This document shows, in pieces, positions 25,969 through 35,597 of a DNA stretch of 42,529 bases. The notes beneath the pieces are model-generated. The model was not told the origin of the DNA, did not search any database, and saw only the letters and a program-made list of their open reading frames with translations. Each line of letters starts with the position of its first letter. The stretch's first letter is position 1. Location of the stretch: assembly GCA_005797835.1 (NCBI GenBank), contig SYKG01000042.1, positions 1-42,529 of the forward strand, given 5' to 3'. A program made the translations under genes and the position numbers. The stretch is from Methylotenera sp. Lineage in GTDB: Bacteria > Pseudomonadota > Gammaproteobacteria > Burkholderiales > Methylophilaceae.

Positions 25969-26607
25969 CTAGACAAATATCCACAAAATTAGATTTTGAC
26001 TAATCTGAATAAGTGGAAAAATGATCAAATCAAGAATGTGAGTTATTAATAAAATAATCAAAATTAAAAAACCGTAACGCTCAACTTGAGCATACTTATT
26101 TGCTAGATGATTCGGCAATAAACTCACAGCAATTCTTCCCCCATCCAGAGGTGGTAAAGGAATTAAATTTAATATCATCAAAGATAAATTTATTATAATG
26201 CCTGCATTACTCATTTGTTGAACAAAGTCAGCCATTGACTCTGGAAAGTAAGCGCTACGACCAAATAATATTGCCCAAAAAATTGCCATAATCAAATTTG
26301 AAAAAGGACCGGCCGCAGCAACCCAAAACATATCTTTTTTAGGATGGCGTAAATTCATAAAATTAACAGGTACAGGCTTAGCCCATCCAAATAAAATACC
26401 TCCTAAAAAAACGGTTAAAGCCGGGAGGATGATTGTGCCGACAGGATCAATATGCCTTAAAGGATTAAGACTGATTCTATTTTGGTTATAAGCGGTCAAA
26501 TCCCCAAAATACTTCGCAACATATCCGTGAGCTGCCTCATGAACCGTTATAGCAAAGATAATGGGAAGTGCATAAACTGTAATTTTTTGTATAGCAGTTA
26601 ATTCCAT
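25969..26607 (-). CDS. Site-2 protease family membrane metalloprotease (M50)
   Basis: A 212-residue polytopic membrane protein with the zinc motif H23-E24-A-A-H27 in its first helix and the second active-site segment NLIPLPPLDGGRI late in the protein. It has no PDZ domain, so it is the minimal YwhC/MJ0392-like S2P type, not RseP. Such proteins cleave within the membrane; the substrate is unknown. It is placed between the PHP gene and trpS, a context repeated in many Betaproteobacteria, where it is often the gene directly before trpS-scpA. Confidence 0.9.
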   Translation of the reverse strand: MELTAIQKITVYALPIIFAITVHEAAHGYVAKYFGDLTAYNQNRISLNPLRHIDPVGTIILPALTVFLGGILFGWAKPVPVNFMNLRHPKKDMFWVAAAGPFSNLIMAIFWAILFGRSAYFPESMADFVQQMSNAGIIINLSLMILNLIPLPPLDGGRIAVSLLPNHLANKYAQVERYGFLILIILLITHILDLIIFPLIQISQNLILWIFV

Positions 26608-26671
26608 ATGTAGAATCTCATTTTATTTGAATATTCATAAATTCATTCAAGAAATATATGTTTTAAAAAAA

Positions 26672-27547
26672 TTAGTTTAAAAAGCCATTAACTTCATTCC
26701 AATTTTCCCATATTGGGTCGCATATTTCAGGCAGCCTCGGTAAAGCTCCCATTTCCCTGTAAGAAATACCTGGGCCATGATAATCAGATCCAGTAGATGC
26801 GAGAAGTTGAAAGTCTTTTGAAATTCTTGCATATTTTAATGATTGTTCAGCTGTATGACTTCCTGAGATGACTTCAATTCCTTGACCACCCAAATCTTTA
26901 AATTCATTTAAAAGTGCTAAAAGATTATTTTTTCCTAAATCGTAACGAGCAGGATGAGCGATAACTGCAACACCGCCACTTTCATGAATCCATGAAAGTG
27001 CTTTATCTAAACTAGCCCATGTGTGTTCAATAAAACCTGGCTTACCTTTAACAAGATAATTTTTGAATACCGTTCTTACGTCTTTAGCATAACCTGTTTC
27101 AACGAGAAATCTTGCAAAATGCGTACGACCGATAATGCCCGATTTTGCATATTTTAAAGCACCCTCTAAGCTTCCTTTAATACCTATTTGACTTAGTGCT
27201 TCAGCCATTAGTTTGGCTCTTTCAAAGCGCCCTTCTCGAATAGAAGAAAGTCCTTGTAAGAGTGTTTTATTCTCTGAATCCACATTTAAGCCAATGATAT
27301 GAACTGTGCATCTTTTCCAAGTGACTGAAATTTCTACGCCATGAATTAAATACATACCCAATAATTTTGCTTCTGAAGTGGCTTCTTTTAATCCTTCTAT
27401 ATCATCATGGTCTGTCAAAGAAAGAACTTTAATGCCCTTAGAGTGTGCATGTTGAACTAGGGCAGTTGGAGTTAATAAACCATCAGATATAGTAGAATGT
27501 GAGTGAAGATCAATCATGAGTATAGGTGCTTCAATATGAACTACCAT
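26672..27547 (-). CDS. PHP-domain phosphoesterase (RNase AM / TrpH-like)
   Basis: A polymerase-and-histidinol-phosphatase domain protein with metal-binding motifs DLHSHSTISDG, LTDHDD, VIAHPARY and GSDYHGPG. The E. coli relative YciV (RNase AM) is a 5'-3' exonuclease that trims rRNA 5' ends and also hydrolyses 3',5'-bisphosphonucleotides. Length is 291 residues from the ATG at 27547 or 281 from the ATG at 27517; neither has a clear ribosome-binding site. It faces yciB divergently, a linkage also seen around yciV in E. coli, and heads the minus-strand run to rluB. Confidence 0.88.
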   Translation of the reverse strand: MVVHIEAPILMIDLHSHSTISDGLLTPTALVQHAHSKGIKVLSLTDHDDIEGLKEATSEAKLLGMYLIHGVEISVTWKRCTVHIIGLNVDSENKTLLQGLSSIREGRFERAKLMAEALSQIGIKGSLEGALKYAKSGIIGRTHFARFLVETGYAKDVRTVFKNYLVKGKPGFIEHTWASLDKALSWIHESGGVAVIAHPARYDLGKNNLLALLNEFKDLGGQGIEVISGSHTAEQSLKYARISKDFQLLASTGSDYHGPGISYREMGALPRLPEICDPIWENWNEVNGFLN

Positions 27548-27603
27548 TTTATCAGATAGTCTTTATCAAAGATAATGAAGAAAGCCTTATGGTAATTTAA
27601 TAA

Positions 27604-28131
27604 ATGAAATTTCTTTTTGATATTTTTCCTGTCATCCTTTTTTTTATTGCATATAAATTTTCAGATATTTATATCGCAACATTAGTCGTTATTGGCGCTA
27701 CGATTTTTCAAGTTATCTATAGTAAACTTATTCATAAGAGGGTAGATAAATTACTCATATTTAATGCAGTATTAATCAGTATTTTAGGCGGCACCACTTT
27801 ATGGCTCCATGATGAAAACTTTATCAAATGGAAGCCCACTATTTTATATTGGCTGCTATCAGCTGTACTTTTATTTTTCCAATTTTTCAATAAAAAAAAT
27901 CTTATTAAAAATCTACTGGGTCAACAAATTCAATTAAATGAAAAAACTTGGAATCAAATTAATATGACCTCAGTACTATTTTTTGCTGGCCTAGGTATTC
28001 TTAATCTTTATATCGCTTTTAGTTTTTCAACAAATGCCTGGGTTAATTTTAAACTATTTGGTATTACAGGATTAATCATATGTTACGCTGCCTTCATTGG
28101 TGTCTTAGCATCAAGAACTCATCGCAAATAA
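27604..28131 (+). CDS. yciB: Inner-membrane septation protein YciB (IspZ)
   Basis: A 175-residue membrane protein with five hydrophobic segments and the YciB pattern: MKFLFDIFPVILFFIAYK at the start, NDxxFI-like DENFIKWKPTILYWL in the middle, and W-x-x-x-N near 121. YciB interacts with elongation and division machinery in E. coli and its loss affects envelope integrity. It is followed after one base by yciI, an association preserved across proteobacteria. Confidence 0.94.
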   Translation: MKFLFDIFPVILFFIAYKFSDIYIATLVVIGATIFQVIYSKLIHKRVDKLLIFNAVLISILGGTTLWLHDENFIKWKPTILYWLLSAVLLFFQFFNKKNLIKNLLGQQIQLNEKTWNQINMTSVLFFAGLGILNLYIAFSFSTNAWVNFKLFGITGLIICYAAFIGVLASRTHRK

Positions 28132-28132
28132 T

Positions 28133-28432
28133 ATGTTTTATGCCATCATCGCCAAAGATAAAGAAAATACCCTCTACAAAAGAATGGTTTACAGGCCACA
28201 GCATTTAGCACGGATCAAAATATTACAGGAACAAGGCAAGCTTCTTCTCGCAGGTCCCTTTCCTGCCATCGATTCAAGCGATCCTGGCATAGATGGTTTT
28301 ACAGGCAGTCTTATTGTGGCTGAATTTTCTTCAATCAATGATGCAATAATTTGGGCTCATGAAGATCCTTTTTATACTTTTGGTGTTTTCGCTTCTGTTG
28401 ATGTGAAGCCTTTTAGAAAAACACTTCCTTAA
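28133..28432 (+). CDS. yciI: YciI family protein
   Basis: A 99-residue YCII-domain protein: MFYAIIAKD, RPQHLARIKILQEQGKLLLAG, GSLIVAEF, the conserved WAHEDPF and a C-terminal PFRKT. The family has a ferredoxin-like fold with a conserved His/Asp pair (here H in RPQHL and D in EDPF) proposed to be catalytic, but no reaction is established for YciI itself. It is sandwiched between yciB (1-base gap) and bolA (5-base gap). Confidence 0.93.
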   Translation: MFYAIIAKDKENTLYKRMVYRPQHLARIKILQEQGKLLLAGPFPAIDSSDPGIDGFTGSLIVAEFSSINDAIIWAHEDPFYTFGVFASVDVKPFRKTLP

Positions 28433-28437
28433 CATTT

Positions 28438-28686
28438 ATGCTTCAAGATCTTATTAAAGAAAGACTCGCATTCTTAGAACCTACACACTTAAGCCTGAAA
28501 GACTTAAGTGATCGCCATCATGGCCATAGCGGCAATAATGGGGGCAGTCATTTCACGTTAGAAATTACTAGTTCGCATTTTTCAGGAAAATCAATGATAA
28601 TGAGGCATCGCATAGTATACGACGCGCTTAAAGATCTAATTCCTCAAAAAATTCATGCATTAAGTATCAAAGCTGACTTGCCCTAA
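28438..28686 (+). CDS. bolA: BolA family protein
   Basis: An 82-residue BolA-type protein with the class II KH-like fold. It has SDRHHGHSGNNGGSHFTLE, in which the His-rich loop could bind an Fe-S cluster with a monothiol glutaredoxin, and the family signature F-x-G-K-x-x-x-x-RHRIVYDAL. BolA proteins act in iron-sulfur handling and stress morphology. Downstream (36 bases) is the ppiC-type gene, giving the common order yciB-yciI-bolA-ppiC. Confidence 0.94.
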   Translation: MLQDLIKERLAFLEPTHLSLKDLSDRHHGHSGNNGGSHFTLEITSSHFSGKSMIMRHRIVYDALKDLIPQKIHALSIKADLP

Positions 28687-28712
28687 GGAATCACTTTTTA
28701 ATATTAATAGCT

Positions 28713-28718
28713 AAGGAG
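28713..28718 (+). promoter_or_regulatory. Consensus Shine-Dalgarno of the PpiC gene
   Basis: AAGGAG, 4 bases before the ATG at 28723. It is the best ribosome-binding site in the window and suggests high translation of the periplasmic isomerase. Confidence 0.7.
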
Positions 28719-28722
28719 ATTT

Positions 28723-29517
28723 ATGTTTTCTTTTATCAAAACCTTTATTTTTATTTTAATTTTCCAACTGGGAAATTTAGCTCAAGCAGCTGATTTCAGC
28801 ATCACAGTGAATGGTAAACCTATCAAGAAGAATCTATATGATTTTGTGGTGAAAGACCTTGCAAATCGCGGTCAAAAAATGGATGACAATCTTAATGATA
28901 TGATTATCAACCGTATGATTGCTATGGAGCTCATAAGCCAAGAGGCGGAGAGAACTGGACTTAGTAAGGATATAAACTATCTTTTAAAAGAAGAGCTAGC
29001 GCGCAAAGAAATATTGTACAACACCTTTTTGCAGACCTATGTGCAAAAAAATCCCATTTCTGAATCTGACATTAAAAATGCCTATGAAAAGTACAAGAAA
29101 GATTTAGGTGCACAAGAATTCAATGCAAAACATATTCTTGTAGCAAGTGAGCAAGAAGCTAAAGATGTAATTACTGAACTCAATAAAGGCGGTATCTTCA
29201 GCAAAATTGCGAAAGATAAATCAAAAGACTCGGGCTCAAAAGACAAAGGTGGTGACTTAGGGTGGTTTCCAGCAAATACGATGGTAAAGCCATTTACTGA
29301 AGCTCTGACTTCAATCAAGAAAAGTACTTTCACGACAACACCTGTACAAACTCAATATGGCTGGCATGTGATTAAGTTAGAAGATACAAGACCGCTTCAG
29401 GCACCAGACTTTGATAAAGTAAAAGAGAGTTTAGCTAAAACACTTCAACAATCACAACTTGATAAACTTATGCTGGACCTAAAAGCAAAAGCTAAAATTA
29501 TAGACAATCGCAAATAA
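28723..29517 (+). CDS. Periplasmic PpiC-type (parvulin) peptidyl-prolyl isomerase
   Basis: A 264-residue exported protein. Signal peptide about 1-22, with the cleavage site AQA before ADFS. It has an N-terminal helical chaperone part (SurA N-like, LNDMIINRMIAMELI) and a parvulin domain from about 130 to 225 (FNAKHILVASEQEAKDVI, KDKGGDLGWF, PVQTQYGWHVIKL). Proteins of this kind fold outer-membrane proteins in the periplasm. It is the last gene of the yciB run, followed directly by a terminator. Confidence 0.93.
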   Translation: MFSFIKTFIFILIFQLGNLAQAADFSITVNGKPIKKNLYDFVVKDLANRGQKMDDNLNDMIINRMIAMELISQEAERTGLSKDINYLLKEELARKEILYNTFLQTYVQKNPISESDIKNAYEKYKKDLGAQEFNAKHILVASEQEAKDVITELNKGGIFSKIAKDKSKDSGSKDKGGDLGWFPANTMVKPFTEALTSIKKSTFTTTPVQTQYGWHVIKLEDTRPLQAPDFDKVKESLAKTLQQSQLDKLMLDLKAKAKIIDNRK

Positions 29518-29540
29518 AAAAATGGGCTTAGAAACCTTAT

Positions 29541-29566
29541 AAAGCCTGCGCCAAGCAGGCTTTTTT
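29541..29566 (+). terminator. Rho-independent terminator after the PpiC gene
   Basis: AAGCCTGC and GCAGGCTT form an 8-bp stem around a short loop (GCCAA region, stem halves about 29542-29549 and 29555-29562), followed by a T-run to 29566. It separates the yciB-bolA-ppiC operon from feoAB. Confidence 0.9.
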
Positions 29567-29569
29567 ATA

Positions 29570-29591
29570 TATAATAATAAGAATCATTATC
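29570..29591 (+). promoter_or_regulatory. Fur box over the feoA promoter
   Basis: The 19-mer ending at 29591 (AATAATAAGAATCATTATC) matches the classical Fur consensus GATAATGATAATCATTATC at 16 of 19 positions by eye. A -10 box TATAAT (29570-29575) overlaps its left edge, so bound Fur would cover -10 and the start site and repress feoAB when iron is sufficient. The feoA ATG is 12 bases after the box. Confidence 0.8.
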
Positions 29592-29603
29592 ATTTAGATA
29601 GCT

Positions 29604-29837
29604 ATGATTACCTTATTAAAATTATCAGAAGGCCAATGCGGTGTAATCCATGCGCTCAAAATGGACCCCTCACTTATACAAAGATTTAATGCCATGGGGC
29701 TTCGATGTGGGAAGAAAATCACTGTCTTGAGAAAAGCTCAATTTAAAGGCCCTTTTCATGTGATGATTGATACTACTGAGCTCATGATTAGAGAGCATGA
29801 AGCATCACTCATTCAGATTACCCCCACTGCCGCATGA
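29604..29837 (+). CDS. feoA: Ferrous iron transport accessory protein FeoA
   Basis: A 77-residue SH3-like protein with LSEGQCGVI, RFNAMGLRCGKKI and MIREHEASLI, all typical of FeoA, which modulates FeoB. The stop overlaps the feoB start by 4 bases (ATGA). No separate feoC follows feoB. Confidence 0.94.
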   Translation: MITLLKLSEGQCGVIHALKMDPSLIQRFNAMGLRCGKKITVLRKAQFKGPFHVMIDTTELMIREHEASLIQITPTAA

Positions 29838-31624
29838 AACGTATTGCTCTCTTAGGTATGCCCAATACGGGTAAGTCAACCTTATTTAATCGCTTAAGCG
29901 GTTCATCTGCGCGCGTGGGAAATTGGCCGGGTATTACTGTTGATCTTCATGCAGTCAAAACATTACTGGGTGGCCATATATCAGAATTGGTTGATCTTCC
30001 TGGTATTTATGATCTTCAAGGCTTGTCTGAAGATGAAAAAATTGTGCAAGGCTTTATCAATCATAACAAGATTGATTTAGCCATTGTAGTTTTATGTAGC
30101 TCCCAAATTGAACGACAACTTTCTTTAATGTTGCAACTTAAAAATCTTCATATTCCCTGTTTGCTTGCACTCAATATGAGTGATGAAGCAAAAAAAATGG
30201 GAATTACGATTAACGACAGGATTTTAGAGAGAAAACTTAAAATTCCAGTTGTAAAAATAAGTGCTAAATATGGTGAGGGTATGACTGAGCTTTTGAAAGC
30301 ATGTGCCCAGGTGATGAATCAAAAAATCACTTTTCCAATAAAAAAAATTAAACCCCTTAATGTATCTGATCAAATATCTAATGGAAAAAAAATTCAGGCT
30401 TTGATTAAATCAACTGTTAAATTCCCCCTCAAACTAAACGATAAGAATACAAAGAAATTAGATTCGTTCTTTTTAAATCCATACTGGGGCCTACCTATTT
30501 TCTTCATTATTGTATTTTCGATTTTTCAGTTTATCTTCTCACTAGGAAAGCCTATTCAAGATCTAATGACTCAATTCTTTAATTTTTTTAGAATAGATTA
30601 TCTTGAACCTTTATTTGTCAATCATCATAGTATTTTTCAAAGTCTACTTTTAGATGGTCTTTATCTTGGCGTCACCACAGTAGCCTCTTTTGTCCCAATC
30701 ATTATTCTTTTTTTTCTCATTATGAGTGTTGTAGAAGATAGTGGTTATTTTTCTAGGGCTGCATTTTTAATGGATACTTTGATGGAAAAAATAGGCTTAG
30801 ATGGTAGAGGATTTGTCATGATGCTTATGGGTTTTGGTTGCAATGTTCCAGCTCTCATGGGTACTAAAATTATGCGTACAAAAGAACTCAGACTTTTAAC
30901 AATGTTTGTGATTCCATTTTCATTATGTTCGGCACGACTCCAAGTATTTTTATTTATTATCTCAGCACTCTTTAGCGCCAAATATGGTGCTTTAGTGCTT
31001 TATGGTCTCTATTTATTAAGCTTTTTGACGATCTTTATTTCAGCTTTAGTTTTTAAAAATCAGTTTAAAAATAAAGAGCCTATTATTATTGAATTACCAC
31101 CCTACCGGTTTCCAACTCTAAATCATGTTATTAAAAGGAGTGTGCTCGAAATTAAATATTTTCTAACCCGCGCTTCAAAGTTTATTGTTATTGGTGTCCT
31201 TCTTGTATGGGCTTTAACCCATTTCCCGACAGATGTTCCTATCGCGAGTGAATTAACTTATTCAGGCCAATTAGGTAAATGGTTATCCCCTATTTTTCAA
31301 CCGATTGGTATTAATGAACAATTGGTGATTGCTTTGATTTTTGGCTTTATTGCAAAAGAAATTGTAATCGGTGCCTTAGCTGTGATTTATGGTATGGAAG
31401 GAACTGCTCTGGCTCATCACCTTTATAGCAATATTAATCAAATACAAGCCATTAGCTTTATGATCTTTACTCTCATTTATACACCCTGCCTCTCCACGAT
31501 CGCCACTCTAAAAAACGAATCTAAAAGTCTTTCATTAGTAATTTATTCAGTCTCATGGGCGCTCCTTCTAGCCTGGGTTTTTAGCTTTATTTTCTATCAA
31601 ACCTCGATTTACTTTTCCAGTTAA
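29834..31624 (+). CDS. feoB: Ferrous iron transporter FeoB
   Basis: FeoB imports Fe2+ across the inner membrane. The 596-residue protein begins with a G-protein domain: P-loop GMPNTGKS (8-15), switch segment VGNWPGITVD, DLPG (54-57) and NMSD for guanine recognition. The membrane part has two gate motifs, GFGCNVPALMGTK and SLCSARLQVFLF. It is shorter than E. coli FeoB (773), mainly because the membrane part lacks long loops and no C-terminal FeoC-like extension is present. Iron control is expected through the Fur box before feoA. Confidence 0.96.
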   Translation: MKRIALLGMPNTGKSTLFNRLSGSSARVGNWPGITVDLHAVKTLLGGHISELVDLPGIYDLQGLSEDEKIVQGFINHNKIDLAIVVLCSSQIERQLSLMLQLKNLHIPCLLALNMSDEAKKMGITINDRILERKLKIPVVKISAKYGEGMTELLKACAQVMNQKITFPIKKIKPLNVSDQISNGKKIQALIKSTVKFPLKLNDKNTKKLDSFFLNPYWGLPIFFIIVFSIFQFIFSLGKPIQDLMTQFFNFFRIDYLEPLFVNHHSIFQSLLLDGLYLGVTTVASFVPIIILFFLIMSVVEDSGYFSRAAFLMDTLMEKIGLDGRGFVMMLMGFGCNVPALMGTKIMRTKELRLLTMFVIPFSLCSARLQVFLFIISALFSAKYGALVLYGLYLLSFLTIFISALVFKNQFKNKEPIIIELPPYRFPTLNHVIKRSVLEIKYFLTRASKFIVIGVLLVWALTHFPTDVPIASELTYSGQLGKWLSPIFQPIGINEQLVIALIFGFIAKEIVIGALAVIYGMEGTALAHHLYSNINQIQAISFMIFTLIYTPCLSTIATLKNESKSLSLVIYSVSWALLLAWVFSFIFYQTSIYFSS

Positions 31625-31700
31625 TTTATTAAAAATTAACAAGGTTTAAAAAAATAGCTTCTGTTAAAATCACAAGCTTAAAGTAAGGTCTTATTACACT

Positions 31701-34700
31701 ATGCAAAACATGCAAAACCAAGAAATTTTTCATATTGCTGGTGGTCCAGCTTATTCAAAGTTTAGAAAAGAAAAGCTGCTTCAAAAACTTCAAACGATAA
31801 ATAATCAAATCAAAGCTATTTATTCTGAGTATATTCATATCGTATGGTGTGGAATAAAAATTGTAGACATAGATAAGACTGCCTTAGAAAAAATTCTACG
31901 TTATGGTCCTAAGGCTCACAAATTAGAATTTAAAAATAATTCGATTATCACTATTCCCCGTCCAGGCACTATATCCCCATGGGCTTCAAGAGCTACGGAT
32001 ATTGCAAAACATTGTGGGCTCCATGGAATAAAACGTATCGAGAGAGCTGTTGCTATTTATATTGAATTAAAAAACGAGTCTTTATTGTCGGATGATGAAA
32101 AGAAATCGCTTTCTATTCTGCTTCATGATCGTATGACAGAAGTTTCAATTTTTAATCTTGATGATGCCCAATTTCTTTTTTCTGACTCACCACCTAAACC
32201 TATCCAGTATGCTGAAATGCTTGAAGGTGGAAAACAAGTCTTAAATGAGTTTAATAAAAATCTCGGACTTGCTTTATCTGAAGATGAAATCGATTATTTA
32301 TTTAATTACTTTAGTTCAATCAAAAGAAATCCCACTGATGCAGAACTTATGATGTTTGCTCAAGCAAATTCAGAGCACTGTCGCCATAAGATATTTAATG
32401 CTGATTGGATTATAGATGGTAAGAAGCAATCCACATCGCTTTTTAATATGATTAAAAATACACATCAATTACATCCCGGTAATACGATTGTAGCTTATTC
32501 CGATAACTCTTCTATTATAGAGGGTACTCAAATCAATCGATTTTATCCAAATCAAAATGGTATTTATAGTGATCATGAGGAATTAACTCACTTTATTATG
32601 AAAGTGGAAACTCATAATCATCCAACAGCAATATCTCCTTTCTCAGGAGCTGCCACAGGGGCAGGAGGTGAGATTAGAGATGAAGGTGCAACGGGAAGAG
32701 GCTCAAAACCTAAAGCAGGTCTTACAGGATTTTCAGTTTCTAATTTACATATTCCTGAATTTATTCAACCCTGGGAAAAAATTAAATATGGTGTACCTTC
32801 CCGAATATCATCAGCGCTCCAAATTATGATTGATGGACCAATTGGAGCCGCTTCTTATAACAATGAATTCGGGAGACCTAACATCGCAGGTTACTTCAGA
32901 ACTTTAGAAATTAAACACGATGATGAAGTAAAGGGTTTTCATAAGCCCATAATGCTAGCAGGAGGTATTGGAAGTATTAATAATATTCACACTAAAAAGC
33001 ATGCAATACCTCCAGGTGCTCTTCTAATCCAATTAGGTGGTCCGGCGATGCTGATTGGTTTAGGGGGTGGTGCAGCCTCAAGTATGGGTACTGGATTTAA
33101 TTCAGAAAATTTGGATTTTGATTCTGTGCAACGTGGTAATCCTGAATTACAAAGAAGAGCTCAAGAAGTCATTGATCGATGCTGGCAATTAGGTACAGAA
33201 AATCCTATTTTAAGTATTCATGATGTAGGGGCTGGTGGTTTATCAAATGCTTTTCCTGAGTTGGTGAATGATGGGGGTGTAGGTGCCACTTTACAATTAC
33301 GTTCAATTAATAATGAAGAGCCGAGTATGTCACCACGTGAACTTTGGTGTAATGAGGCTCAAGAGCGATACGTATTAGCTATTCAAGAAAAAGATCTTGA
33401 TTTATTTAAGTCACTTTGTAATCGAGAAAGATGCCCCTTCGCGATTTTAGGAATTGCAAAAAAAGATAAGCACCTAATCGTTGAAGATAGTCTCCTTAAA
33501 AAAGACGTAGTCCATATGGATTTATCTATTTTATTAGGTAAGCCCCCTAGGATGACTCGCAATGTGAAGCGAAAAGAAATAACAATTAAAGTTATCAAAA
33601 CAGAAACTATTGATATTAAAGATGCTGCTTATCGTATTTTAAGATATCCCGCCGTTGCAAATAAAATGTTCCTAATCCATATTGGGGACAGAACAGTAAC
33701 GGGATTGATTGCGAGAGATCAGCTTGTAGGCCCATGGCAAGTTCCTGTTGCTGATGTTGCCGTGACATTGTCATCTTTTGATACGATACTAGGCGAAGCT
33801 TTTGCAATTGGCGAAAAAACGCCTATTGCATTGATTGACGCAAAAGCTTCTGTTCGTATGGCGCTAGGTGAATCCATTACCAATTTATCTGCAGCATCGA
33901 TTAATAATTTTGAAGATATTAAATTATCAGCTAATTGGATGGCGTCTGCGGGTCATACAGGTCAGGACGCTGCCTTATTTGATGCTGTTGAAGAAATTGG
34001 CATACATCTTTGCCCTGACTTAGGTATTAGCATTCCTGTGGGTAAAGATTCGATGTCTATGAAAACGACCTGGTTAGATAATACAAAAGAAAAAACCGTG
34101 GTCTCACCTGTATCACTTATTGTAAGTGTATTTGCCCCTGTCTTTGATGCAAGAAAAACTTTAACTCCTTGCCTTAATAGAGATCTTAAAGATAGTGGCC
34201 TTATTTATATCGATTTAGGTTTAGGTAAAAATCGATTGGGCGCCTCATCATTTAATCTTGTTTTTAATGAAGTGGGTGACATACCTCCTAAACTTGATAA
34301 CGCAAAGACACTTAAAGCATTCTTTCATGTAATTCAAACTCTTAAAAAAGAAAACATGATTGAGGCTTATCATGATCGATCCGATGGTGGACTCTTTGCC
34401 ACTTTATCTGAAATGGCTTTTGCGGGCCGTTGTGGCTTAAATATTAATTTAACTAATTGTGGGACTGATATTAATGCAATTCTATTTAATGAGGAATTGG
34501 GGGCTGTTATACAAGTGAGAAAAGAATTTATTTCAGCTGCGCTCACAAAAATCCATAAAGACTTAAATCAACATGCTTACCTAATTGGATCTATCAATTT
34601 AAATCAAAGGATTCAGATTCACTATAAAAATGAAATTGTCTTTGAAGATACCAGATCCAACTTACAAAGTATTTGGACTGAAACATCCTACAAAATGCAA

Positions 34701-35597
34701 TCTATGAGAGATAATCCAGAGTGTGCAATAGAGGAATTCTCGCAAATTTCTGATGATCTTGATCCTGGAATTAATCCTAAATTTAATTTTGAAATCCCTG
34801 AATCTTTTGCCATTAAAAAAACAAAACCTAAAATTGCTATCCTCAGAGAACAGGGCATAAATGGTCATGTTGAAATGGCAGCAGCATTTTCTAGTGCAGG
34901 ATTTGAAGCCCATGATGTGCATATGACAGACATTATTGAAGGCCATAAATCATTAGCTGATTTTTCAGCGCTTGTTGCATGTGGTGGTTTTTCATATGGC
35001 GATGTGTTAGGGGCAGGTGAAGGCTGGGCTAAATCTATTTTATTTAACTCAAAAACGCGTGATGCTTTTACAGCATTTTTTTCAAGGCCCAATACCATTG
35101 CACTCGGTATTTGTAATGGCTGCCAGATGATGAGTAATCTCAAAGAAATTATTCCAGGCTCTGCATTATGGCCGCATTTCATCAAAAATAAATCTGAACA
35201 ATTTGAAGCAAGATTTGTTTCAGTTGAAATTCTTAAGTCTAATTCTATATTTCTTGCTGGAATGAATGGTGCGATTCTTCCAATCGCAGTAGCTCACGGC
35301 GAAGGATATGCAGAGTACCAAACAGAAACTCAGGTGAATGATGTTTTAAATCATCAACTTGCAACACTTCGTTATGTTGATAATTACCATAAGGGAACTT
35401 CTACTTATCCTATGAATCCTAATGGCTCTCCAAATGGAATTACTGGATTTACTTCCGAAAATGGCCGGTTTTCAATTATGATGCCTCATCCTGAGAGAGT
35501 TTATAGGGTCCTACAAAACTCTTGGTATCCGGGAAGCTGGGATGAATTGGCACCATGGTATAAAATGTTTACGAATGCTTATCAATTTTTTAACTAA
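31701..35597 (+). CDS. purL: Phosphoribosylformylglycinamidine synthase (single-chain)
   Basis: PurL converts FGAR to FGAM with ATP and glutamine in purine synthesis. The 1298-residue single chain is the large proteobacterial form. An N-terminal domain is followed by the ATP-binding half with AQANSEHCRHKIFNADW, KVETHNHPTAISPFSG and GAGGEIRDEGATGRGSKPK. The C-terminal glutaminase has GICNGCQMM (nucleophile Cys) and the final MMPHPERV. Two ATGs lie nine bases apart at the start (31701 and 31710); both are plausible. The next gene starts directly after the stop. Confidence 0.97.
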   Translation: MQNMQNQEIFHIAGGPAYSKFRKEKLLQKLQTINNQIKAIYSEYIHIVWCGIKIVDIDKTALEKILRYGPKAHKLEFKNNSIITIPRPGTISPWASRATDIAKHCGLHGIKRIERAVAIYIELKNESLLSDDEKKSLSILLHDRMTEVSIFNLDDAQFLFSDSPPKPIQYAEMLEGGKQVLNEFNKNLGLALSEDEIDYLFNYFSSIKRNPTDAELMMFAQANSEHCRHKIFNADWIIDGKKQSTSLFNMIKNTHQLHPGNTIVAYSDNSSIIEGTQINRFYPNQNGIYSDHEELTHFIMKVETHNHPTAISPFSGAATGAGGEIRDEGATGRGSKPKAGLTGFSVSNLHIPEFIQPWEKIKYGVPSRISSALQIMIDGPIGAASYNNEFGRPNIAGYFRTLEIKHDDEVKGFHKPIMLAGGIGSINNIHTKKHAIPPGALLIQLGGPAMLIGLGGGAASSMGTGFNSENLDFDSVQRGNPELQRRAQEVIDRCWQLGTENPILSIHDVGAGGLSNAFPELVNDGGVGATLQLRSINNEEPSMSPRELWCNEAQERYVLAIQEKDLDLFKSLCNRERCPFAILGIAKKDKHLIVEDSLLKKDVVHMDLSILLGKPPRMTRNVKRKEITIKVIKTETIDIKDAAYRILRYPAVANKMFLIHIGDRTVTGLIARDQLVGPWQVPVADVAVTLSSFDTILGEAFAIGEKTPIALIDAKASVRMALGESITNLSAASINNFEDIKLSANWMASAGHTGQDAALFDAVEEIGIHLCPDLGISIPVGKDSMSMKTTWLDNTKEKTVVSPVSLIVSVFAPVFDARKTLTPCLNRDLKDSGLIYIDLGLGKNRLGASSFNLVFNEVGDIPPKLDNAKTLKAFFHVIQTLKKENMIEAYHDRSDGGLFATLSEMAFAGRCGLNINLTNCGTDINAILFNEELGAVIQVRKEFISAALTKIHKDLNQHAYLIGSINLNQRIQIHYKNEIVFEDTRSNLQSIWTETSYKMQSMRDNPECAIEEFSQISDDLDPGINPKFNFEIPESFAIKKTKPKIAILREQGINGHVEMAAAFSSAGFEAHDVHMTDIIEGHKSLADFSALVACGGFSYGDVLGAGEGWAKSILFNSKTRDAFTAFFSRPNTIALGICNGCQMMSNLKEIIPGSALWPHFIKNKSEQFEARFVSVEILKSNSIFLAGMNGAILPIAVAHGEGYAEYQTETQVNDVLNHQLATLRYVDNYHKGTSTYPMNPNGSPNGITGFTSENGRFSIMMPHPERVYRVLQNSWYPGSWDELAPWYKMFTNAYQFFN

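Noticed and set aside
29834-31624. FeoB at 596 residues taken as truncated.
   Set aside because: All G-domain motifs, both gate motifs and the final helices are present; short FeoB forms are normal in many bacteria.
31620-31640. Inverted repeat GTTAATTT...AAATTAAC at the feoB stop as a possible terminator.
   Set aside because: The stem is only A/T pairs and no T-run follows, so it is too weak to call.
31701-35597. PurL length of 1298 residues taken as an unusual fusion.
   Set aside because: The single-chain form with a C-terminal glutaminase is the normal proteobacterial type.
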